From Geobacter sp. FeAm09 (lineage in GTDB: Bacteria; Desulfobacterota; Desulfuromonadia; Geobacterales; Pseudopelobacteraceae), in the NCBI RefSeq assembly GCF_008330225.1, contig NZ_CP042466.1, forward strand, positions 1,126,501 through 1,190,500: 64,000 nucleotides of DNA. The letters are read 5' to 3'. Numbering within the stretch: position 1 is the first letter of the stretch; every line of letters starts with the position of its first letter. The notes under the pieces were generated by a model, which saw only the letters and a list, made by a program, of their open reading frames with translations, made no database searches and was not told the origin of the DNA. This document shows positions 57,172 through 64,000 of this stretch, piece by piece. A program made the translations under genes and the position numbers.

Positions 57172-57615
57172 ATGGCGCACATCCTCGCCGTCTGCATCAG
57201 CAAAAACAAGGGGGAGCGCAAGAAACCGGTCCCCGTGGCGGAACTGCGCGAAGACCACGGCATGGTCGGCGATGCCCATGCCGGCGAGTGGCATCGCCAA
57301 GTGAGCCTTTTGGCCAGGGAAAGCATCGACAAGATGCGCCGGCTGGGGCTGGAGGTGGATGCCGGGGATTTTGCCGAAAATATCACCACCACCGGTATCG
57401 ATCTGGTTTCGCTGCCCATCGGCACGCGCCTCAAGGTCGGCCCGGCCCTTTTGGAGGTGACCCAGATCGGCAAGGAGTGCCACAACCGCTGTGCCATCTT
57501 TTACCAGGCCGGCGATTGCGTCATGCCCAAAGAGGGGATCTTCGCCAAGGTTATCGATGCGGGGCTGGTCTGCCCGGAGGATGAGATACGGATCGTCCCG
57601 CCACGAGCCGTCTGA
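57172..57615 (+). CDS. MOSC-domain protein
   Basis: ATG 57172 starts two bases after the moaA stop. The 147-aa protein has the MOSC pattern: VCISKNKGERKKPV, GMVGDAHAGEWHRQVSLL, FAENITTTGIDL and the conserved Cys in GKECHNRCAIF. MOSC domains carry sulfur on Cys and act on the Mo cofactor. The coupling to moaA supports a cofactor role. Confidence 0.9.
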   Translation: MAHILAVCISKNKGERKKPVPVAELREDHGMVGDAHAGEWHRQVSLLARESIDKMRRLGLEVDAGDFAENITTTGIDLVSLPIGTRLKVGPALLEVTQIGKECHNRCAIFYQAGDCVMPKEGIFAKVIDAGLVCPEDEIRIVPPRAV

Positions 57616-57732
57616 ACCGGGGTGCCGCCGGCCGCCGCCTCGCGGTGCGCTCGGCCGGAATCCGGCGTATGCGGGATACCACGTGCACCTGCCTTTATTG
57701 GCACATACCGGATGTTAGGGACAACTTCGCCC

Positions 57733-60507
57733 ATGGCCGACACCTTCCACATCATTGAAAAGGCCCTGCAGCAGGCGATCACGCTCAACCGGTCCGAAGC
57801 CGGGGAAGCGTGCCGTTCCCTCCGGCAGGCACCGCCCAGCCGCCCGGAGGCCAACTACAACCTCGGCATTATGGCGATCGGGGTCGGCGAACCGGATGGC
57901 ACGCTCCTGTTTCTGCAAAACACCCTGGAAGCCAACCCGACGTACCGTTACCACTGGCTCTCCTATGCCGAGGCGCTGCTGGCCGCCGGCAGGGTGCAGG
58001 ACGCCGAATTGGCCCTGGAACTGGGCATGCGGCATGGCCTCTCGGGAGCGGCGGCCGAGGCGCTCATGGCGAGGATCGCCGACGAGCGCCGGACCAGCGC
58101 CGCGCCGCCGCGGCATCTCCGGCAACGGCGCGGCACGAACTCCCGGCACCCGGAGCCCGCGGGAGCGAAGAAAGCCAAACATACCGAAAGCGAAGCGTCC
58201 AGGCTTTTCGGACAGGCCGTCGCGCACCACCAGCGCGGCCGCCTGGCCGAGGCCGAAAGGCTCTATCGCCAGGCCCTGTCCCTGGATGCCGGCCATGCCG
58301 ACAGCCTCAACATGCTCGGCATCATCGCCCACCAGCGAGGCTACCTGGAAGTGGCCATCGAGATGATCGGCAAGGCAATCTCCCTGAACGAGGAAGTGGC
58401 CGAATTCCATTTCAATCTTGGCATGCTCCTCAGCCACCAGGGACGACTCGAAGAAGCCGTGGTCCGTTACGAACATGCCCTCGCCATGAAACCTGAGTAC
58501 CCGGAGGCGCTGTACAACCTGGGCAACGCCCTGGTGGGCCTGGGGCGGCTGGGCGAGGCCGTTGCCGCCTACGAACATGCCATCGCCGTCCGGCCAGAGT
58601 TCCCCGAGGCCCTCTCCAGTCTGGGCAACGCCCTTCAGGGCCAGGGCAGGCTGGGCGAGGCCATTGTCAGCTACGAACAGGCACTGGCGATCTGGCCGAA
58701 CTTCCCCGAGGCCCTCTCCAGCCTGGGCAACGCCCTCATGGACAACGGGAGCTTCGACGGGGCCGCCGTGTGCTACCAGCAGGCCCTCGCCATCAGGCCG
58801 GACAACCCGGAAGCGCCATGCCGGCTCGGCAGCGCATTGTGCGCCCAGGACAAGATCGAGCAGGCAATGAAAGCGGCCCTGTATGCGCTGAGGATCGAGG
58901 AGGGCCCTGCCAGCCGTCTGCTGTTCTGCGACTGCCTTAAGGCTGCCGGCCCGGAGCTGTACCGCTCCGGCCAGCTCGAACTGGTCTACGGCCTGGCCGT
59001 GCGTGCCGTCACCGAAGCCTGGGTCCGGCCGAAGGACCTGGCGTGCCCCTGCCTGTCCCTGGCGCTGGCGCGGAACGAGGCGCTGCAACGCCTCATGTCC
59101 CGGGCGCTCGAGGTGTGGCCCGGGCGCTTTGCCGCTGCCGTGGAACCGGAGACCTGGGCAGCGCTCGCCGGCGACCCCCTGCTGCTCTGCCTGCTGAAAG
59201 CCACGGCGATCCCGCAGGCGGAGTGCGAACGGCTCCTGGCCTGCCTGCGCTCCGCCATGCTGGCGGCGGTCGAAGCGGCGCCAGCCGGGGAGGGGGACCT
59301 TGTGGCCTGCTTCAGCGCCCTGGCCCAGCACTGCTTCATCACCGAATACGTGTTCGCGCTGCCCCCCGAGGAAAACGAACGGGCCGGGCGCCTGCGGGAC
59401 GAGGTGGCGGCGGCGCTGGCGGCGGAAAGGGAGGTTGCCCCGCTGGCGCTTATGGCCGTTGCCGCCTATTTCCCGCTGCACACCCTTCCCCGGGCCGGGA
59501 CGCTTTTGTGCGGCGAGTGGCCTGCCGAGGTCCGTGAGGTGCTCCGGCAGCAGATCGAAGAGCCCGGAGAAGAGGCGCGCCTGCGGGACGCCATCCCCCG
59601 GCTGACGCCGATAGAAGAACCCCTCTCCGCGGCGGTGCGGGCGCAGTACGAGCAGAACCCCTATCCGCGCTGGGTCCGGGAACCGGCATCTTCGGAGATG
59701 TCCTCCCTGGACGCCTGCCTGCACCGGGAGTTCCCCCTGGCCCCCTTCGACAACCAGGAGCAGAACGGGGAGATGTACATCCTCGTTGCCGGCTGCGGCA
59801 CGGGGCAGCACCCGATCCAGACGGCCCGCCGTTTTCCCCGGTCGCGGATCCTGGCCATCGACCTGAGCCTCTCGAGCCTGGCCTATGCGGCGCGGAAGAG
59901 CCGGGAAGCGGGCATAACGAACATCGAATACGCCCAGGCGGACATGATGCACCTGGGAGATCTCGGGCGGAGCTTCGACGTGATCGAGGCGGTGGGGAGC
60001 CTGATGTGCCTGGAATCCCCCCTTGACGGCTGGAAGCTCCTGCTTTCGCTGCTGCGCCCCGGCGGTTTCATGCGCATCGGGCTGTACAGCGAACTGGCGC
60101 GTGAGTGCGTGGTGGCCGCCCGGGGGCATATCGCTGCCCAGGGTTACCAGGGTTCTCAGGCGGAGGACATCCGCCGCTGCCGGCAGGAGATCATGGCGCA
60201 GGGAGCGGACGGCCCCCTGGCGCGCCTTCTGTCGCTGGGCGACTTCTATACCACGAGCGAATGCCGCGACCTCCTGTTCCACGTACAGGAAGCGCGGCAC
60301 ACGATCCCGCAGATCAAGGAGAACCTGATGGAGCTTGGGCTCACCTTCATCGGCTTTTCCCTTGAGCCCGGGGTGGTAAGGAAGTACCGGTCCCGTTTCC
60401 CTGAAGACTACTCCCGGACGAGCCTGGACTTCTGGGATCTGTTCGAGCACGAACACCCCGAAGTCTTTACCGGGCTGTACCAGTTCTGGGTCCAGAAAAA
60501 CCGCTGA
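57733..60507 (+). CDS. TPR-repeat protein with methyltransferase domain, second copy
   Basis: ATG 57733 gives 924 aa. Compared with the copy at 53186 it has an extra N-terminal ~150 residues (MADTFHIIEKALQQAI..., partly TPR-like, then a basic linker). Its TPR region has diverged in patches, while residues ~381-924 are identical to the first copy. The mosaic pattern indicates gene conversion. The role is unknown, as for the first copy. Confidence 0.88.
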   Translation: MADTFHIIEKALQQAITLNRSEAGEACRSLRQAPPSRPEANYNLGIMAIGVGEPDGTLLFLQNTLEANPTYRYHWLSYAEALLAAGRVQDAELALELGMRHGLSGAAAEALMARIADERRTSAAPPRHLRQRRGTNSRHPEPAGAKKAKHTESEASRLFGQAVAHHQRGRLAEAERLYRQALSLDAGHADSLNMLGIIAHQRGYLEVAIEMIGKAISLNEEVAEFHFNLGMLLSHQGRLEEAVVRYEHALAMKPEYPEALYNLGNALVGLGRLGEAVAAYEHAIAVRPEFPEALSSLGNALQGQGRLGEAIVSYEQALAIWPNFPEALSSLGNALMDNGSFDGAAVCYQQALAIRPDNPEAPCRLGSALCAQDKIEQAMKAALYALRIEEGPASRLLFCDCLKAAGPELYRSGQLELVYGLAVRAVTEAWVRPKDLACPCLSLALARNEALQRLMSRALEVWPGRFAAAVEPETWAALAGDPLLLCLLKATAIPQAECERLLACLRSAMLAAVEAAPAGEGDLVACFSALAQHCFITEYVFALPPEENERAGRLRDEVAAALAAEREVAPLALMAVAAYFPLHTLPRAGTLLCGEWPAEVREVLRQQIEEPGEEARLRDAIPRLTPIEEPLSAAVRAQYEQNPYPRWVREPASSEMSSLDACLHREFPLAPFDNQEQNGEMYILVAGCGTGQHPIQTARRFPRSRILAIDLSLSSLAYAARKSREAGITNIEYAQADMMHLGDLGRSFDVIEAVGSLMCLESPLDGWKLLLSLLRPGGFMRIGLYSELARECVVAARGHIAAQGYQGSQAEDIRRCRQEIMAQGADGPLARLLSLGDFYTTSECRDLLFHVQEARHTIPQIKENLMELGLTFIGFSLEPGVVRKYRSRFPEDYSRTSLDFWDLFEHEHPEVFTGLYQFWVQKNR

Positions 60508-60511
60508 AAGG
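58875..60511 (+). repeat. Direct repeat, second copy (1,637 bp)
   Basis: Matches 53917-55553 with no difference that I could find over coding and flanking bases; see the first copy. Confidence 0.88.
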
Positions 60512-60560
60512 TATGGTGCGTCCGGGGGGCGGCACTCCGGGGCCGCAGGAGGGGGGCAAC

Positions 60561-60576
60561 TGGCAGCAGCGCTGCA
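60561..60576 (+). promoter_or_regulatory. Sigma54-like promoter of second cbc module
   Basis: TGGCAGCAGCGCTGCA has the GG and GC at the right spacing and near-consensus flanks. It lies 113 bases upstream of the small-protein gene at 60690. The GTATAGC-type dyads found at the left module are not seen here. Confidence 0.6.
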
Positions 60577-60689
60577 AATACGGAGGAAAGCGAGGGTATC
60601 TATGAACAACGACGATTGACCCGGAGAAGCGCACAACCGCCATAAGACGGCGTACTGGTTCATACCGATAACGGATTAAGGAGGATGCG

Positions 60690-61004
60690 ATGAAAGCAGC
60701 AACGATAGGGAACAGTCTCATCATCATGCTCGGCTCTGCCTCCGGCTCACTGGCGGCAGGCGGCGCCAGGGAGGACGGCAGCGGCATCTGCGTCTGGATC
60801 TTTCTGGGATTCTGCGCCTTGATAGTTTTTGCCCAGCTCATGCCCGTGGTGCAGTTGCTGGTGGGGTTCGCCATGGGGGTCGGCGGAGCGGCCGGCCAGA
60901 ATACAGGGGTAAGCGGACGTAGCGGCAACGGCGCCAAGGGGCGGGCAGGCATGCTGCCGCTGGCTGGCCGGGACGACGCTGCCGGCAAGAAAAGGAGAGC
61001 TTGA
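60690..61004 (+). CDS. Small exported/membrane protein of second cbc module
   Basis: ATG 60690 follows TTAAGGAGG. The 104-aa product is homologous to 1871-2107: [15 protein letters not shown] and the hydrophobic helix [21 protein letters not shown] are shared. It has an extra Gly/Arg-rich tail of about 35 residues. Its stop overlaps the cbcA start (TGATG), showing coupling. Confidence 0.75.
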   Translation: MKAATIGNSLIIMLGSASGSLAAGGAREDGSGICVWIFLGFCALIVFAQLMPVVQLLVGFAMGVGGAAGQNTGVSGRSGNGAKGRAGMLPLAGRDDAAGKKRRA

Positions 61005-62056
61005 TGGCCGTGCGTATCATGATGGTGTGCCTTGCCGCACTGGTGCTCCCCGTCGTTGCTCCGGCAGCGGCGGCGCCTTCGGACAATGACCGCTGCCTCA
61101 CCTGCCACGGGAGCATGGATATCGTGAAGAACAAAGGTGGAGGCCGGCTTTATGTGGAGCCGGGCACGTTCTCCTCCACCGCCCATGCCCTGGTCGGGTG
61201 TGCTTCATGCCATGATTCGGTGACGGCCGGGCATCCCCAGGACGGTGCCGTCCCTGTCAAAGCCGGCTGTGGGGAATGCCATGCCCCGGTCCAGGCCGAA
61301 TATGCCAAAAGCCTCCACGGCGGCAGGGCAACCTGCAACGACTGCCACAACCCCCATGAAGCACGGCCTGCTCTGGCGGTTTCCGGCAAATATATCAACA
61401 GCAAATGTGCCAAATGCCACGATATGGGCAAAACAGTCAAAAATCATGCGAAATGGCTCCCCCAGGCGGACCTGCATATCGATGCCATCCCCTGCATCAC
61501 CTGCCATACCGGCTCAAAGAACTATGTCATCACCATGTTCATTGAAATCAAGCAGCCGGTGCCGCCCGGCGACTTCAAAACGGCAGAATACCCAGAACTC
61601 GCGGCGTTGCGCCCCATCGGCGGCACTCTCAGCCGACTGGTGGACAAAAACGGCGACGGCTTCATCTCCCTGGCCGAACTGCGGGAGTTCAACCGCGAGG
61701 CGCGCGGCAAGGGGATGCGACTCTGGGGGATGATGACCCCCGAAACGGTCACCCATACCTACCAGATCCTGGGCAACCGCTGGGACTGCTCCTTCTGCCA
61801 CGCCTCGGGACCCAAGGCGATGCAGACCAGCTACGTGGCCTTCCCGGACAAAAACGGCGGCATCACCCGTCTGGCGGTGGAAAAGGGGGCCATCCTGGAC
61901 ATCCTGTACGGGACGCCCGATTTCTACATGCTCGGGGCCACCAGAAGCAGCGCCCTCAACATCGTCGGCGCGCTGATCATCGCCGGGGGCATGATGATGC
62001 CGGTCGGCCACGGTACCCTGCGCTTCCTCACCAGAAAAAACCGGAAGGAGCACTGA
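61004..62056 (+). CDS. cbcA: CbcA-like membrane-anchored heptaheme cytochrome c, second copy
   Basis: ATG 61004 follows AAAAGGAGAG; a TTG immediately upstream is not needed. The 350-aa protein has a signal peptide, seven CxxCH motifs (CLTCH, CASCH, CGECH, CNDCH, CAKCH, CITCH, CSFCH), the EF-hand-like [12 protein letters not shown] and a C-terminal helix. The C-terminal half is almost identical to 594-1646, the N-terminal half diverged. Role as in the left copy: electron transfer from CbcB to the periplasm. Confidence 0.85.
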   Translation: MAVRIMMVCLAALVLPVVAPAAAAPSDNDRCLTCHGSMDIVKNKGGGRLYVEPGTFSSTAHALVGCASCHDSVTAGHPQDGAVPVKAGCGECHAPVQAEYAKSLHGGRATCNDCHNPHEARPALAVSGKYINSKCAKCHDMGKTVKNHAKWLPQADLHIDAIPCITCHTGSKNYVITMFIEIKQPVPPGDFKTAEYPELAALRPIGGTLSRLVDKNGDGFISLAELREFNREARGKGMRLWGMMTPETVTHTYQILGNRWDCSFCHASGPKAMQTSYVAFPDKNGGITRLAVEKGAILDILYGTPDFYMLGATRSSALNIVGALIIAGGMMMPVGHGTLRFLTRKNRKEH

Positions 62057-62649
62057 GCCATGAAACATACGGAACAGGTCTACCTCACCCCCATGCCGGT
62101 CAGGATCTGGCACTGGCTGAACGCCTTCGGCATCGTGACCCTCTGCGTCACCGCCCTGCAGATCAGGTTCCCCGAATACGTGAACATCTTCGGCACCTAC
62201 AAGGCGGCCATCAGGCTCCACAACACCGCCGGCGTCGTGGTCTCCATCTCCTACGCCCTCTGGCTCGTCTACTACATGTTCGTGGCCGGCACCCTGCTCA
62301 AGCTCTACGTCCCGACCCTGGAGGACATCAAGCACGGGCTCTTCCGCCAGGCGTTCTTCTACTTCTTCTACTATTTCCTGGGGCGGCCCAACCCGCACCA
62401 CAGCACCCCGGACTGCAAGTTCAACCCGATGCAGAAGGCCGCCTACCTGATGATCATGCTGGTGCTTTTGCCGCTGGTGATCCTTTCGGGGGTGATCCTG
62501 ATGTACATCACCCCGCTGCGTGAGATCTTCATGGTGATCGGCGGGATCAAGACGCTGGTGAGCGCCCACTTCCTGATCGCCTGCTGTTTCTGCGCCTTCC
62601 TCTTCGTGCACATCTACCTGGCGACCCTGGGTCACACCCCCTTCGCCCA
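61630..62649. repeat. Inverted repeat, right copy (3' half of cbcA + cbcB)
   Basis: Reverse-complement partner of 1-1020; see the left copy. Confidence 0.85.
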
Positions 62650-62794
62650 CTTCAAACCGATGTGGGACGGCTGGGAGGAAGAGGAGGTCGAGGACGAAAC
62701 GGAACCGGCAACCCTGGCCGCGGCCGAAGCCGGGCCGACAACGCCGGCCGCCGCCGGCGAACCATCATCTCCAGGAGGACCCCATGCGTGGTAA
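62060..62794 (+). CDS. cbcB: CbcB-like diheme b-type cytochrome, second copy
   Basis: ATG 62060 lies 3 bases after the cbcA stop. The 244-aa protein has four membrane helices with the His pairs noted for the left copy, then an acidic, Ala/Pro-rich C-terminal tail (EEEEVEDETEPATL...). Together with CbcA it forms a menaquinol:cytochrome c-type complex in the inner membrane. Its end overlaps the next gene's start by 11 bases, so the 15-haem cytochrome is part of the operon. Confidence 0.87.
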   Translation: MKHTEQVYLTPMPVRIWHWLNAFGIVTLCVTALQIRFPEYVNIFGTYKAAIRLHNTAGVVVSISYALWLVYYMFVAGTLLKLYVPTLEDIKHGLFRQAFFYFFYYFLGRPNPHHSTPDCKFNPMQKAAYLMIMLVLLPLVILSGVILMYITPLREIFMVIGGIKTLVSAHFLIACCFCAFLFVHIYLATLGHTPFAHFKPMWDGWEEEEVEDETEPATLAAAEAGPTTPAAAGEPSSPGGPHAW

Positions 62795-63998
62795 CCGTAT
62801 CGCAGCCATAATCCCTGCCGTGCTGCTCTGCAGCGTGATGGCCCATGCCGTGGAGGTCCGGGATGTCACCTTCACGACGAACAATGCCGGCAAGGTACTC
62901 TTCAGCCACAGGAAGCACATCCAGCAGAAACAGACGGCCAACAACTGCAAGGCCTGTCACGACACCCTCTACCCGTTCAAGAAAAAGGCCAGCTACACCA
63001 TGGCCGACATGGAGAAGGGGAAATCGTGCGGGGCCTGCCATGACGGCAAAGGCGCCTTTGCCCTGAAGGAGTGCGCCCGCTGCCACCAGGTGAAGGAGAT
63101 CGCCTTTGCGGTGAAGGAGACCGGCACCACCCGGTTCAGCCACCAGAAGCACCTGGCCGCCAACCCTGATTGCACCGCGTGCCACCCGGCCCTGTTCGCG
63201 GCGGGCCACAACAAGCGGAGCACCATGGCGGAGATGAGGCAGGGGAGGTCGTGCGGGGCCTGTCATAACGGCAAGCGGGCCTTCGGCATCAGCGCCTGCA
63301 CCCGCTGCCACCCGGTGAAGGAGGTTGCCTTTGCAGTGAAGCAGACCGGTACCACCCGGTTCAGCCACCGCAAACATCTGGCCGCCAACCCGGCCTGCAC
63401 CGCGTGCCACCCGGCCCTGTTCTCGGCGGGCCACAACAAGCGGAGCACCATGGCAGAGATGAAACTGGGGAAATCATGCGGGGGGTGCCATAACGGCAAG
63501 CGGGCCTTCGGCATCGCCGCCTGCACCCGCTGCCATCCGGTGAAGGAGATCGCCTTTGCGGTGAAGCAGACCGGCACCACCCGGTTCAGTCATACCCGGC
63601 ATATCGCCAACTATTCGTGCGGCGAGTGTCATACCCGGCTCTATCCGGTCAAGGGGCGGCATACCCCCGTCACCATGGCACGGATGGAGAAGGGCGCGTC
63701 CTGCGGCGCCTGCCATAACGGTACCGATGCCTTCTCCCTGAAGGGGTGTACCTCCTGCCATCCCGTCAAGGAGGCCGCCTTCGAGGTCAAGGATGCCGGC
63801 AACGTCGCTTTCAGCCACAAAAAACACCTGGAGATGTATACCTGCGGCGACTGCCACCCGGCGCTGTACGCACCCGCCAGGAGCACCCGCCGGGTTGGCA
63901 TGAAGGAGATGGAGGCCGGCCGGTCGTGCGGCGCCTGCCATGACGCCAAGAGTGCCTTCAGCGTAAAAGACAAATGCGACGCCTGCCATAAGATGTAA
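62784..63998 (+). CDS. 15-haem cytochrome c of five triheme (c7-type) repeats
   Basis: ATG 62784 follows CAGGAGGA. The 404-aa protein has a signal peptide (MAHAVE) and five repeats of about 70-75 residues, each with FSHxKH, three CxxCH motifs and an SCGxCHxG segment: 15 CxxCH in all. This is the c7/nanowire triheme-repeat pattern known from Geobacter dodecaheme cytochromes. The middle repeats are nearly identical, so the array has grown recently. It would carry electrons away from CbcBA across the periplasm. Confidence 0.92.
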   Translation: MRGNRIAAIIPAVLLCSVMAHAVEVRDVTFTTNNAGKVLFSHRKHIQQKQTANNCKACHDTLYPFKKKASYTMADMEKGKSCGACHDGKGAFALKECARCHQVKEIAFAVKETGTTRFSHQKHLAANPDCTACHPALFAAGHNKRSTMAEMRQGRSCGACHNGKRAFGISACTRCHPVKEVAFAVKQTGTTRFSHRKHLAANPACTACHPALFSAGHNKRSTMAEMKLGKSCGGCHNGKRAFGIAACTRCHPVKEIAFAVKQTGTTRFSHTRHIANYSCGECHTRLYPVKGRHTPVTMARMEKGASCGACHNGTDAFSLKGCTSCHPVKEAAFEVKDAGNVAFSHKKHLEMYTCGDCHPALYAPARSTRRVGMKEMEAGRSCGACHDAKSAFSVKDKCDACHKM

Positions 63999-64000
63999 CC

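Noticed and set aside
57715-60663. 982-aa open frame on the minus strand
   Set aside because: Antisense to the TPR-methyltransferase gene, whose TPR and methyltransferase motifs are unambiguous; a matching shadow exists at the first copy.
63100-63600. CRISPR-like array
   Set aside because: The regular repeats are the triheme coding units of a cytochrome in one open frame.

Overview
The window looks like chromosomal DNA from a member of the Geobacterales (Geobacter-like Desulfuromonadota). It is GC-rich and dense in multiheme c-type cytochromes, lipoproteins, sigma54 signalling and c-di-GMP genes. I saw no rRNA, tRNA, transposase or CRISPR array.

Layout. (1) 1-6072: a cbcBA-type inner-membrane quinol:cytochrome module on the minus strand (two small membrane proteins, heptaheme CbcA, diheme CbcB cut by the window edge), with a sigma54 promoter. 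It is divergent from a BccR-like sigma54 activator, and a histidine kinase with haem-binding motifs in its sensor domain lies convergent to that activator. (2) 6.2-21.1 kb: housekeeping and accessory genes (methylmalonyl-CoA decarboxylase, DUF523, exported OB-fold and NHL proteins, pirin, YtcJ-like amidohydrolase, epoxide-hydrolase-like enzyme, isochorismatase-like hydrolase, several lipoproteins, a MshEN-receiver protein, a chemoreceptor). It holds two gene remnants, OsmC and DUF1499. (3) 21.1-32.6 kb: an export/envelope block (beta-propeller lipoprotein, FN3-cytochrome lipoprotein, tandem rhodaneses, outer-membrane barrel, VTT protein, glycosyltransferases). It carries three copies of a structured RNA leader that ends in an intrinsic terminator. 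(4) 32.9-41.3 kb: signalling (HDOD histidine kinase overlapping a REC-PAS-GGDEF-EAL protein; a large sensor kinase with a NarL-type regulator). (5) 42.2-57.6 kb: porin, heptaheme lipoprotein cytochrome, Tat-exported four-cluster Fe-S protein and an aldehyde:ferredoxin oxidoreductase (AOR) family enzyme, followed by co-directional accessory and cofactor genes (FKBP, fdhD, moeA, HIT, tatA, moaA, MOSC). This is the best candidate for an undescribed system: a W/Mo enzyme wired to an outer-membrane conduit with its own maturation genes. (6) 57.7-64 kb: a second TPR-methyltransferase gene, then a second sigma54-promoted cbcA-cbcB module followed by a 15-haem cytochrome.

Genome structure. The two cbcBA copies are inverted and about 60 kb apart, and share about 1.02 kb of near-identical DNA. 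The two TPR-methyltransferase genes share an apparently identical 1.64 kb 3' half as a direct repeat flanking tatA-moaA-MOSC. Four otherwise plausible genes are interrupted by five single-base losses, all inside G or C runs of five or six. This points to homopolymer undercalling in the assembly, with real slippage as the alternative.

How it fits together (inference): the cbcBA modules pass quinol electrons to periplasmic cytochromes at low redox potential under sigma54 control. The AOR-porin-cytochrome cluster would feed or drain the same extracellular electron pool. The dense two-component, c-di-GMP and RNA-leader regulation suits a bacterium that tunes extracellular respiration to redox potential.
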